Shown in pieces: positions 23,117 to 30,365 of a stretch of 44,712 nucleotides of DNA. Position 1 is the stretch's first letter. Each line of letters starts with the position of its first letter. Source of the stretch: Nanobdellota archaeon (GTDB lineage: Archaea > Nanobdellota > Nanobdellia > Pacearchaeales > GW2011-AR1); assembly GCA_020430505.1 (NCBI GenBank), contig JAGQJT010000007.1:1-44712 (forward strand). The letters are read 5' to 3'. Made by a program: the position numbers and the translations under genes. A model generated the notes under the pieces. The model worked only from the letters and a program-made list of their open reading frames with translations, made no database searches and was not told the origin of the DNA.

Positions 23117-23446
23117 TTAACTTAATTCGAGAATTGCATCCGTCAAATCGCCTGTTTTCTCTAGGGCTGCTTTTGCTTCTTCTTCAGAACAATTTGTTTT
23201 TTCCATAACTGTTTTTATGTCTTCTTCTGAAATTCCTATTTCTTCGGCTTCTTTAGAGATTTCTCCAGCTATTTGGAATGTTTCTTGGCCTTGCATTGTT
23301 ATCTTTGTAACACTTGGATTATTGATAACAATCTTTGAGCCGTCTGTTTTGTTTATGATCACATTAGAAGCATCAATTTCATCTTGTTGCATTCCCATCT
23401 GTTTCATTACAGCTTGCATTTTTTTTGGTGAAATTCCGGGAAACAT
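23117..23446 (-). CDS. nac: Nascent polypeptide-associated complex protein (archaeal NAC)
   Basis: This 109-aa protein has the archaeal NAC layout. The N-terminus MFPGISPKKMQAVMKQMGM is followed by the NAC beta-barrel (NVIINKTDGSKIVINNPSV, ITMQGQETFQIAGE) and a C-terminal UBA domain (EEDIKTVMEKTNCSEEEAKA). It binds nascent chains at the ribosomal exit as a homodimer. It begins one base after the Sec61-beta stop, so the two form an operon that links nascent-chain handling with secretion. Confidence 0.96.
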   Translation of the reverse strand: MFPGISPKKMQAVMKQMGMQQDEIDASNVIINKTDGSKIVINNPSVTKITMQGQETFQIAGEISKEAEEIGISEEDIKTVMEKTNCSEEEAKAALEKTGDLTDAILELS

Positions 23447-23447
23447 T

Positions 23448-23603
23448 TTATAGAAATAGTCCTAGCCCTATTCGGATAGCTACAATTAAGATTACAAATA
23501 CTACTACGTGTGTGGGAGTTAAGTTTATGAAACTATCATATTCTTCTGAAAATCTTGTAAGTCCTCCAAATCCTGCGGGCATGCTTATTTTATTATCTGC
23601 CAT
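23448..23603 (-). CDS. secG: Preprotein translocase subunit Sec61-beta
   Basis: A 51-aa protein with the archaeal Sec61-beta signature: MPAGFGGLTRFSEEYDSF in the first half, then TPTHVVVFVILIVAIRIGL as the single transmembrane helix. It is a peripheral subunit of the SecYE-beta channel. TTTTAAAAAC about 25 bases upstream of ATG 23603 gives it its own promoter, separate from the array gene ending at 23638. The NAC gene follows after one base. Confidence 0.93.
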   Translation of the reverse strand: MADNKISMPAGFGGLTRFSEEYDSFINLTPTHVVVFVILIVAIRIGLGLFL

Positions 23604-23637
23604 AATTTAGAAAGAGAGGGATAGTTTTTAAAATTAT

Positions 23638-23844
23638 TTATTTGGCTTTGCATAGTGCTTCTTGATATTGTTTTTTTCTTTCAATCAATTCTCCATATGT
23701 CTTAAGATCTTCATTTAATCTTGCTCCAACTCTTGCATATTTTTGCAAAAGATATTCTTCTTCAGATATTTGTCTATAATCTTCTAGAATTTTATTTATT
23801 CTCTCCACAATTTTTATTTTTTCTGTTAGGTCTTTTGAGGTCAT
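23638..23844 (-). CDS. MTSKDLTE-tagged small protein, array gene 5 (last)
   Basis: A 68-aa protein starting MTSKDLTEKIKIVERINKIL. I place the start at the conserved tag because its ATG follows the preceding stop as TAA-A-ATG, like the other junctions; the longer frame from 23880 overlaps the upstream gene. It is almost all charged helix (EEEYLLQKYARVGARLNEDL), compatible with a coiled coil. Only the first nine residues match its array neighbours. It is the shortest member and closes the operon 34 bases before Sec61-beta. Function unknown. Confidence 0.7.
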   Translation of the reverse strand: MTSKDLTEKIKIVERINKILEDYRQISEEEYLLQKYARVGARLNEDLKTYGELIERKKQYQEALCKAK

Positions 23845-23849
23845 TTTAA
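23821..23849 (-). repeat. 29-bp start-codon repeat, copy at array gene 5
   Basis: On the minus strand this copy begins TTAAAATGACC and ends CTAACAGAA. It covers the upstream stop, the ATG and the tag codons. It is identical to the copies at 24110-24138 and 24585-24613. GACCT occurs twice with a 10-base period inside it. Confidence 0.9.
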
Positions 23850-24133
23850 AAAAATTTCCCCTTTTTTGGTTTTTGTTCAATTACAAAGCCATAATATTCT
23901 AATCTCACAAAATCGTTATACATTTGATCAAAGATTTCTAATTTATCTTTTATCTTTTCACGTTCTTCTTTTGTATAAGAATCATAATTTAGCACATAAT
24001 TTACTCTCAAATCTTTTATGTTATTGGTGGATTCTCCAGAGCCCCCATTCTTTTTTATATCTAAAACTATCTTCTTTATTTCTTCACTTAATTCTTCATA
24101 ACTTAGTTTTTCTGTTAGGTCTTTTGAGGTCAT
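23846..24133 (-). CDS. MTSKDLTE-tagged small protein, array gene 4
   Basis: A 95-aa protein starting MTSKDLTEKLSYEELSEEIK. Helices flank a Gly/Ser-rich turn (KKNGGSGESTNNI); the C-terminus EQKPKKGKFF is basic. The start is set by the shared tag and by TAA-A-ATG after array gene 3. Apart from the N-terminal tag it has no clear similarity to the other members, though all are Lys/Glu-rich and helical. A GGGG run near its 3' end could act as a ribosome-binding site for array gene 5. No known domain is recognised. Confidence 0.7.
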   Translation of the reverse strand: MTSKDLTEKLSYEELSEEIKKIVLDIKKNGGSGESTNNIKDLRVNYVLNYDSYTKEEREKIKDKLEIFDQMYNDFVRLEYYGFVIEQKPKKGKFF

Positions 24134-24138
24134 TTTAA
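24110..24138 (-). repeat. 29-bp start-codon repeat, copy at array gene 4
   Basis: This copy is identical across all 29 bases to those at array genes 3 and 5, while sequence on either side differs. The junction bases are TAA-A-ATG, so the repeat spans the end of one gene and the start of the next. Confidence 0.9.
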
Positions 24139-24608
24139 TTTTCTTGATTTTTGCATTCCATAAATACCTTTTTTTTATCATGCCATTCATACCACATGTT
24201 AAGGAAAGGACTTATCTCAAGTTCATACTCTCCAATTTTGTTAGTTGTTTCTAAATAATATTCGTCAAAAAGTTGTTTTTTGATTTCATCTTCTTTTGAG
24301 ATTCTTTTTTTCTTTGAGATCTCTTCCTGAAGAATTTGATATTTTTCAAAATATAGTCTGTCTATGTCCCCTAATCTGCAACCAACCATGCTCAATAAAT
24401 CAGAAAAGTTATTTCTTTGATTATTTGTTAATCCTTCCATCTGAATAGAATATTCTAATTCTAGTTCGTAGTATTTAAGAAAGGCATTTTCTATATTTTT
24501 ATTTAGGAATTTAAATTTTCTTACGGGAGTACTGCTGTCGATTGAAGCAACATGTTTTTCAAGCTCTCCAGCAAAGAGATATAGTTCTGTTAGGTCTTTT
24601 GAGGTCAT
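24135..24608 (-). CDS. MTSKDLTE-tagged protein, array gene 3
   Basis: At 157 aa this is the longest array member. It starts MTSKDLTELYLFAGELEKHV and is helical throughout, with segments such as ENAFLKYYELELEYSIQMEG and GDIDRLYFEKYQILQEEISK. The C-terminus (FLNMWYEWHDKKKVFMECKN) is aromatic and carries one of its two Cys residues. AGGGGCGATTAAAATG at its start offers a possible Shine-Dalgarno site. No catalytic or metal-binding pattern is recognised. The tag is shared with neighbours but the body is not. Function unknown. Confidence 0.72.
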   Translation of the reverse strand: MTSKDLTELYLFAGELEKHVASIDSSTPVRKFKFLNKNIENAFLKYYELELEYSIQMEGLTNNQRNNFSDLLSMVGCRLGDIDRLYFEKYQILQEEISKKKRISKEDEIKKQLFDEYYLETTNKIGEYELEISPFLNMWYEWHDKKKVFMECKNQEN

Positions 24609-24613
24609 TTTAA
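24585..24613 (-). repeat. 29-bp start-codon repeat, copy at array gene 3
   Basis: Third exact copy of the 29-bp repeat. It covers the last stop bases of array gene 2, the ATG and the tag codons of array gene 3. The same codons ACC, TCA, GAC and CTA are used as in the other two exact copies. Confidence 0.9.
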
Positions 24614-24870
24614 TCGCCCCTTTGTTCATAATATAATTTTGTCCGAATATCTTCTACACAAGATTTTGAAATTTGGATAGCATCAATGATTTTGCTAATT
24701 TGTTCTTTTGAAAGATTTTTGTAATTTTCTAAGACTTTTCTTTCGATTGGAACTAGTATCTTGTAGAATTCATCTAATTCACTCATTTTTTCATATTTTT
24801 TCAGTGCCGAATTAGTTATTTTATCAATTATTTCTTCAGTTAGTTTTTCTGTTAAGTCTTTGTTTGTCAT
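24610..24870 (-). CDS. MTNKDLTE-tagged small protein, array gene 2
   Basis: An 86-aa protein starting MTNKDLTEKLTEEIIDKITN. It is the most diverged tag: Ser becomes Asn and the codons for Thr, Lys and Leu partly differ from the other three copies. The rest is charged helix (KYEKMSELDEFYKILVPIER, then LSKEQISKIIDAIQISKS). The start is again in TAA-A-ATG context after array gene 1. Array gene 4 shares the following EKL codons with it. No domain is recognised. Confidence 0.7.
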   Translation of the reverse strand: MTNKDLTEKLTEEIIDKITNSALKKYEKMSELDEFYKILVPIERKVLENYKNLSKEQISKIIDAIQISKSCVEDIRTKLYYEQRGD

Positions 24871-24875
24871 TTTAT
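24847..24875 (-). repeat. Diverged copy of the start-codon repeat at array gene 2
   Basis: It matches the exact copies at 23 of 29 positions by eye. Differences cluster in the middle, where the exact copies read GACCTCAAAA. This may be the oldest copy or one that escaped homogenisation. Confidence 0.8.
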
Positions 24876-25195
24876 TTCTCTTTGTTTTGTTCACTTTGAT
24901 ATTTTCTTACTTCTATCCATTTTTTCTTTAGTCCTTTGTTTAATTCATCATTATTCATATCTACAGATTGTACCTTTATGCTCCCCTTTTTGTTTTTTTC
25001 TAAGAATGTTTTTATTATTTCGTTCATGACCTTATATCCAAGATCTCTTTCGTTCATTTCTCTTTCATAATAAATTTTTAATTTTCCATATCCTATTGGA
25101 TTATTGTCATTTTGAAAAGTATAGAGTGTTTGATCTCTCCCATAACTTTTTATTCCGAATTTCATTTCAAAAGGGAATTTCTCTTCTTCTTTCAT
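24872..25195 (-). CDS. 107-aa protein leading the tagged-gene array (array gene 1)
   Basis: I place the start at ATG 25195 (MKEEEKFPFEMKFGIKSYGR); a GTG at 25213 is the only longer in-frame start. GAGAG just upstream may be a ribosome-binding site. Unlike the four downstream genes it lacks the tag and is strand-rich at first (TLYTFQNDNNPIGYGKLKIY), then helical. Its tail KYQSEQNKEK is hydrophilic. The stop joins array gene 2 as TAA-A-ATG. A GNAT-like fold crossed my mind but no acetyl-CoA motif is clear. It is divergent from a TrmB-family regulator. Confidence 0.65.
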   Translation of the reverse strand: MKEEEKFPFEMKFGIKSYGRDQTLYTFQNDNNPIGYGKLKIYYEREMNERDLGYKVMNEIIKTFLEKNKKGSIKVQSVDMNNDELNKGLKKKWIEVRKYQSEQNKEK

Positions 25196-25251
25196 TATCT
25201 CTCTACTTCTCACCCCTTAGTAATAAAATTTATTTCCCCCTACATGCGGAA

Positions 25252-25264
25252 CAATTATAAATTG
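25252..25264. promoter_or_regulatory. Dyad overlapping the TATA box between the array and its divergent regulator
   Basis: CAATTATAAATTG is a perfect 5-bp inverted repeat around ATA. It overlaps the likely TATA box (ATTATAAAT) about 27 bases before the TrmB-family start at 25283. It lies in the 87-bp region shared with the tagged array, so it is a candidate operator for autoregulation or for control of both directions. AT-richness makes short dyads fairly common. Confidence 0.45.
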
Positions 25265-25282
25265 CAAAAAACTGAAAGAAAT

Positions 25283-26029
25283 ATGGACAAAAGGATATTC
25301 AAAGACTTGGGGTTTACACAAGGAGAGATAGAAGTTTACTTTTCTTTGTTAGATTTGGGTGAAACCACTAGTGGTCCACTCATAAAGAAGTCTGGGATTT
25401 CTGGTTCAAAAGTTTACGAAATTCTGGATAAATTGATTAAGAAAGGTCTTGTTCGTTATATTACAAAAGAGAAAACGAAATACTTTCAAGTTGCCTCTCC
25501 CTCAAGAATTTTGGATTACATTGATCAAAAAGAAAAATCTCTTTTGAATCAAAAGAAAGAAATGGAAAACCTTTTGCCGGAATTAGAAAAAAAGTTTAAA
25601 GGTACTGAAACAAAAAGAGAAGCATTTGTTCTTGAAGGTTTTGGAGGAATAAAGACTTTTTTCAAAATGATTTTAGAAGAATTGAAGAAAGGAGAGGAAT
25701 ATTATGTCTTTAGTTTGGGGGATGATTTGAAAGATAAAAATGTTCTTTTGTTTTTAAAGCAATATCATAATAAACGAGAGGAAAAAGGGATCAAATTAAA
25801 ACTACTATTAAATCCTTCAGAAAGAAATTTTGTTGAAGATTATAAATATAAATTAATGGATGTGAAATTCATAAAGAATCCTTTGCCAATAGGAACTTTT
25901 GTTTTCAAAGATTATGTTGCAAATGTTAAGTTTTATCCTTACCCTATCGTTTTTGTTATGAAAAGTAAGGAAATAGCAGATAGCTACAAAGATTTCTTCT
26001 TGGATTTGTGGGCTAAAGCTAAGCAATAG
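25283..26029 (+). CDS. TrmB-family transcriptional regulator (copy 2)
   Basis: A 248-aa protein starting MDKRIFKDLGFTQGEIEVYF. The open frame extends upstream to 25112, but that part overlaps the divergent gene and lies beyond the TATA box, so ATG 25283 is chosen. The winged helix includes SGISGSKVYEILDKLIKKGL and RYITKEKTKYFQVASPSRIL. A coiled linker and an effector domain (KREAFVLEGFGGIKTFFKMI) follow. It probably binds its own promoter and that of the divergent tagged array. Ligand unknown. ValRS follows 30 bases downstream. Confidence 0.88.
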   Translation: MDKRIFKDLGFTQGEIEVYFSLLDLGETTSGPLIKKSGISGSKVYEILDKLIKKGLVRYITKEKTKYFQVASPSRILDYIDQKEKSLLNQKKEMENLLPELEKKFKGTETKREAFVLEGFGGIKTFFKMILEELKKGEEYYVFSLGDDLKDKNVLLFLKQYHNKREEKGIKLKLLLNPSERNFVEDYKYKLMDVKFIKNPLPIGTFVFKDYVANVKFYPYPIVFVMKSKEIADSYKDFFLDLWAKAKQ

Positions 26030-26059
26030 TTTTTAAAAGTTTCTTGATGTTGAAAATTC

Positions 26060-28453
26060 ATGCCTAAAGTAGATTTGAATTCAATTAAAAATTGGTCTCC
26101 TCAAGTTGAAGAGAGAATTGTTGAAGAGTGGAAAAAAGCAGAAAGGTTTAACGTTAGTTCCAAAACTAAGAAAAAGATTTATTCAATTGATACGCCTCCG
26201 CCTTATGTTAATGCTCCTGTTCATATAGGTCAAGCAGTTACTTATTGTTATATGGATTTTTTTGCCCGCTTCAAAAGAATGAAAGGATTTGATGTCGTTT
26301 TCCCATTGGGTCTTGATAGAAATGGTCTTCCAATTGAAATGGCAACTGAGAAAAAGTTCAAGATTTCTCCTTTTAATGGGGGGAGGGATACTTTTATAGA
26401 AGCGTGTAAAAAACTACTTGAGCAAACTTCAAGTGAAACTGCAGATACTTTCGCCAAATTAGGGATCTCTTTTACTTCTTATAAAGAAGGAGATCACATT
26501 GGAGCTGTCTACAAAACAGATTCTCCAGAATACAGAAAAATAACCCAAGCGACTTTTTTGGAATTGTTTAAGAAAGGACTTGTTTATGAAGATAGCAGAA
26601 TAAACAATTGGGACCCCAAACTCCGAACAACTATTGCTGATTCGGAAATTGATTACAAAGATTTGGCTAGTACTTTTAATGATGTCAAATGGAAAATAAA
26701 AGAAACTGGAGAAGAAGTGGTTATAGGGACTACAAGGCCAGAATTAATTTGTACTTGTGGGATGGTTATTTTTAACCCCAAAGATGATCGTTACAAACAT
26801 CTTGAAGGCAAGACTGCAATCTCCCCAATTTTTGAAAATGAGATTTTAATAAAAGCACATCCTTTGGCAGATATAAACAAGGGAACTGGCTTAGTTATGA
26901 TGTGCTCTGCAGGAGATTTAAGTGATATTCAATTTTTTAGGGAACAAAACTTAGAACCAAAAATTGCAATTGAAAAAGATGGAACTATGAATGATCATGC
27001 AGGAATTTTGAAGGGTTTGAAAGTTAGAGATGCAAGGGAAAAAATTATAGAAATTTTGAAAGAAAAAAATTTATTGGTTAAGCAAGAGCAAATCTCCCAT
27101 AGAACTCCTGTTTCAGAAAGGTCTAGCGCAGAGATAGAATTTATACAAATGCCAGAGTATTATTTGAGGCAAGTTGAATTTAAGGAAAAAGTGAGAAAAA
27201 TAGTTAATGAAGTTTCTTTTTATCCTAAAGTTTCTAAGAAAATTTTAGAATCTTGGATTGATTCAATTTCAATTGATTGGCCAATTTCGCGTAGGAGATT
27301 TTATGCTACCCCCATTCCTTTATGGGTTGCTGATAAAGAGGGAAAGAAATTTTATGCATTGGGGTTTTCTGGGAATTACTATGAACCTTGGAAAGAAAAT
27401 GTAAAAGAAAATTTTGAGGTGTATTCAGAGGGCAAAAAAGTAGGGCTCGTTAAGGATTTTAAAAATCTGGATTGGAAAGGGGAAGAGAGAGTTTTTGATA
27501 CTTGGATGGATTCCTCCATTTCTGAATTAGTTTTGTTAAAGTATCTTTCTGATGAGAATTTCTTTAAGAAAGCTTACCCTTGTTCATTGAGACCACAGGG
27601 CAAGGAGATAATTAGGACCTGGTTGTATTATACCTTGTTGAGAGGTTATCTTGAAACTGGAAAAGCTTGTTTTGAAGATGCTTGGATACATCAGCATATT
27701 CTTGATAGTAAAGGGTATAAGATGTCTAAATCGGCAGGAAATGTTGTAGATCCTCAAAAATTATTAAAGAATTATGGTGGCGAAGCGATAAGACTTTGGT
27801 CTGCCATAGAGGGAGATTTATCTAAGAGCGATCTGAAATGTTCAGAGGAAAGAATAAAAGCAGAGTTAAAAACTTTGAATAAGATTTTGAATGTTTCTAA
27901 ATTTGTAATGCTTTTTGATAAACCCAAAAAGAAACCTTCTCTGGAAAAAATTGATAGTTTATTTGTAGATTACATTGAAGACTTAACGAGCTTTTGTGAG
28001 AAGAGTTACGAAGAATATGATTTTTACAATCCTGCAATAAAACTTAGAAGATTTTTGTGGGATGTCTTTGCTTCAAATTATCTTGAAGTCGTTAAGGCAA
28101 GAGCGTATAATCAAGAGAAAAAATTTTCTCAGGATGAGAGTGATTCTGCAAAGTACTCTCTTCATTTTATTCTTGAGAGATTTTTAACTTTAATTTATCC
28201 GATAATCCCTCAAGTTTCAAATGTTGTTTCATCAGCTAAAGGATTCAATTTACTTGAATCTGAATTTCCAAAGGTTTCAAAAATTAGTTCGAATTTAAAT
28301 CTGGTCGAAAAAATTATGATTTTCAATTCTGAAGTTTGGAAAAAGAAAAAAGAAACGGGAATCGGACTGAGAGATTCTATTGATGGAATTAAAATTCCTA
28401 AAGAGTTGAAGGATTTTGAAAAAGATTTGAAAGTTTGTCATAATTTAAATTGA
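26060..28453 (+). CDS. valS: Valyl-tRNA synthetase
   Basis: This 797-aa class-I synthetase has TPPPYVNAPVHIGQAVTY, where the HIGH motif reads HIGQ, then GLDRNGLPIEM. It also has the editing-domain segment IGTTRPELICTCGMVIFNP, SRRRFYATPIPLW and the active-site loop KMSKSAGNVVDP. The anticodon-binding part includes LKTLNKILNVSKFVMLF. Overall similarity is closest to archaeal ValRS rather than IleRS, mainly from the SRRRFYATPIPLW and SAIEGDLSKSDLK segments. The C-terminal coiled-coil arm of bacterial ValRS is absent. It charges tRNA-Val. Confidence 0.85.
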   Translation: MPKVDLNSIKNWSPQVEERIVEEWKKAERFNVSSKTKKKIYSIDTPPPYVNAPVHIGQAVTYCYMDFFARFKRMKGFDVVFPLGLDRNGLPIEMATEKKFKISPFNGGRDTFIEACKKLLEQTSSETADTFAKLGISFTSYKEGDHIGAVYKTDSPEYRKITQATFLELFKKGLVYEDSRINNWDPKLRTTIADSEIDYKDLASTFNDVKWKIKETGEEVVIGTTRPELICTCGMVIFNPKDDRYKHLEGKTAISPIFENEILIKAHPLADINKGTGLVMMCSAGDLSDIQFFREQNLEPKIAIEKDGTMNDHAGILKGLKVRDAREKIIEILKEKNLLVKQEQISHRTPVSERSSAEIEFIQMPEYYLRQVEFKEKVRKIVNEVSFYPKVSKKILESWIDSISIDWPISRRRFYATPIPLWVADKEGKKFYALGFSGNYYEPWKENVKENFEVYSEGKKVGLVKDFKNLDWKGEERVFDTWMDSSISELVLLKYLSDENFFKKAYPCSLRPQGKEIIRTWLYYTLLRGYLETGKACFEDAWIHQHILDSKGYKMSKSAGNVVDPQKLLKNYGGEAIRLWSAIEGDLSKSDLKCSEERIKAELKTLNKILNVSKFVMLFDKPKKKPSLEKIDSLFVDYIEDLTSFCEKSYEEYDFYNPAIKLRRFLWDVFASNYLEVVKARAYNQEKKFSQDESDSAKYSLHFILERFLTLIYPIIPQVSNVVSSAKGFNLLESEFPKVSKISSNLNLVEKIMIFNSEVWKKKKETGIGLRDSIDGIKIPKELKDFEKDLKVCHNLN

Positions 28454-28487
28454 CTAATTTTATAAACAAGGTATTTCTTTTCTTAAT

Positions 28488-29579
28488 ATGGCGAAAATAA
28501 CAAAAGATGAGCTTGAAGAACTTTTAGAACAGCTTAGCGGGTATAGGGGTAGAGCTACAGAACTTATCACTGTTTACATTCCTGCAGGGTATGACGTGAA
28601 TTCTGTGCAGAGGCAACTTGAAGCTGAAAGATCTACAGCTAAAAATATAAAATCAACTTCTACAAGAAAAAACGTTACTGATTCTCTAGATAAAATTGTC
28701 AGGCATCTTAAAACCTTGAAAGTTACGCCAGAAAATGGTTTGGCTATTTTTGCTGGGAATGTTTCTGAAAGTGAATCCCAAGATGATTTGCAACTTTGGG
28801 ATATTGAGCCTCCAGAACCAGTTTCTATAAGATTGTATAGGTGTGATAAAGAATTTGTTTTGGAACCTTTGGAAGGGATGATGGAAATTGATGAAACTTA
28901 TGCGCTTTTAGTTATGGATAGAAAAGAAGCAACTATTGGAAGACTTGTTGGAAAAAGAATTGAGCTTGTTCAAAAAATGACTTCCGGAATTCCTAGCAAA
29001 GTTAGAGCTGGGGGGCAGTCAAGTCAAAGATTTCACAGAATCACCGAAGGATTAACTAAGGAATTTTATAAAAGAATTGCAGATGAAATGAAAAAAGCTT
29101 TTTTTGAAGATTCAAAAATAAAGGGAATTCTTATTGGAGGGCCAATTCCTACAAAAGACGAATTTATTGATGGAGAATATTTAATGACAGAACTCAGGGG
29201 GAAGGTTTTGGGAAGAATTGATTTGGGAGATACGGATGAATCTGGATTGCATGAACTTGTTGAAAAAGCCCAGGATATTTTGGCAGGTCAAGAGATAATT
29301 CATGAGAAAAAAATACTTGAAAGGTTTTTTGAAACTCTTGGAAAAAATCCTGATATGGCATATTACAAATATGAAGAAATAAAGAAAGCTTTGGAGTATG
29401 GTGCTGTTGACATGCTTTTAATTTCTAAAGAATATGATCGAACAAAGGCAAAAGAATTGAAAACACTTGCGCAAAATATTGATTCAACAATTGAGATTAT
29501 TTCTACAGACACAGAAGATGGCGAACAGTTCAAGAATTTATCTGGAATTGGAGCTATTTTGAGATACAAGTTGAGTTAA
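28488..29579 (+). CDS. prf1: Peptide chain release factor aRF1
   Basis: This 363-aa protein is the archaeal/eukaryotic class-I release factor. NIKS at residues 53-56 (STAKNIKSTSTRK) reads stop codons, and GGQ at 175-177 (RAGGQSSQRFHR) triggers peptide release. Domain 3 is about 50 residues shorter than in many archaea (around 410-415 aa). It lacks the cysteine-containing minidomain: after EYDRTKAKELKTLAQN it passes straight to the final strands. The gene follows valS by 34 bases with a possible separate AT-rich promoter. Confidence 0.95.
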   Translation: MAKITKDELEELLEQLSGYRGRATELITVYIPAGYDVNSVQRQLEAERSTAKNIKSTSTRKNVTDSLDKIVRHLKTLKVTPENGLAIFAGNVSESESQDDLQLWDIEPPEPVSIRLYRCDKEFVLEPLEGMMEIDETYALLVMDRKEATIGRLVGKRIELVQKMTSGIPSKVRAGGQSSQRFHRITEGLTKEFYKRIADEMKKAFFEDSKIKGILIGGPIPTKDEFIDGEYLMTELRGKVLGRIDLGDTDESGLHELVEKAQDILAGQEIIHEKKILERFFETLGKNPDMAYYKYEEIKKALEYGAVDMLLISKEYDRTKAKELKTLAQNIDSTIEIISTDTEDGEQFKNLSGIGAILRYKLS

Positions 29580-29624
29580 TTTTAGTATATAAATTATTAA
29601 AAAGTTTATTTTTTGTGTTTTTTT

Positions 29625-30359
29625 ATGAACAAAAGAGTTTTATCTTTTTATGGTACTGTTGGGAATTCTGAAGAAACAATTTTGACTATTGATAGGGAGG
29701 GGTTTCTTGATTTATCCTATCTCTTTAGGGATTTCTTTGCAACTATGGGGGATGTATATGGGAAATGGTCTAAATCAAGATGGGAAATTAATGATAAAAT
29801 TGCAATTGCTAAATTTAATTTTGAGGAGGAATTTTTAAGAAATCTTTTGGGGAGATATTCACCTGATGAACTTGCGGGTTTTCTTGAAGAACATGTTTCA
29901 GATATTCAAGATTTTCACAATGAAACTTTGATAAAAAAGATTAGAAATTTTGAAAAGAATTACGAAAAACTTGAGTATAGTTATCTTTTAAGGAAACACA
30001 TAATTTTTTTGCCTAATGGTACAAATAATAAAGAAATAAGTGAAAAAGTTGGAAGGATTGAAAAACTATGTGGAGACCCTAAATCAATTAAAAAATTATC
30101 TTGGGAGGAAAGAATGTCTTACAAAACGTTGGAGACAGAAAAGAAAGATAAATTTTCTTTTGGAGAAGATGAAAGAATCTTTACAGGACCTTATCCTGCG
30201 AAATCTTTGCCTTTTTTAGCTAAAAAATTAAAAGAAGAATCTGGAAGATCTTTTTTTATTGTTAATCGCTATTTTTCTGGGCCAGATTTAGATTATTTTT
30301 CTATAATAAGAAATTGTAGAGATCTTCCTCTAAATCATCTAAAACTTGTTGAGAAGTGA
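29625..30359 (+). CDS. 244-aa protein of unknown function
   Basis: The start is set at ATG 29625 (MNKRVLSFYGTVGNSEETIL); the frame extends four codons upstream only to a TTG. ATTAAAAAG about 25 bases upstream is a plausible TATA element. It is a soluble protein with mixed strands and helices. Distinct segments are FFATMGDVYGKWSKSRWEIN, LRKHIIFLPNGTNN and IFTGPYPAKSLPFLAKKL. No cofactor or catalytic motif is recognised. It stands alone after aRF1 and is convergent with the deacetylase-like gene. Confidence 0.65.
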   Translation: MNKRVLSFYGTVGNSEETILTIDREGFLDLSYLFRDFFATMGDVYGKWSKSRWEINDKIAIAKFNFEEEFLRNLLGRYSPDELAGFLEEHVSDIQDFHNETLIKKIRNFEKNYEKLEYSYLLRKHIIFLPNGTNNKEISEKVGRIEKLCGDPKSIKKLSWEERMSYKTLETEKKDKFSFGEDERIFTGPYPAKSLPFLAKKLKEESGRSFFIVNRYFSGPDLDYFSIIRNCRDLPLNHLKLVEK

Positions 30360-30365
30360 GTTAAT

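Noticed and set aside
23881-24190. Longer starts for the tagged array genes, upstream of the MTSKDLTE Met
   Set aside because: Each extension overlaps the previous gene in another frame and differs between genes, whereas the tag start and TAA-A-ATG junction are shared by all.
24872-25195. GNAT acetyltransferase for array gene 1
   Set aside because: The strand-helix order is only loosely compatible and no acetyl-CoA-binding Q/RxxGxG/A motif is present.
25112-25282. Longer N-terminus for the TrmB-family regulator at 25283
   Set aside because: The extended frame runs over the divergent array gene and its promoter, and the TATA box lies inside it. The conserved winged helix begins at the ATG at 25283.
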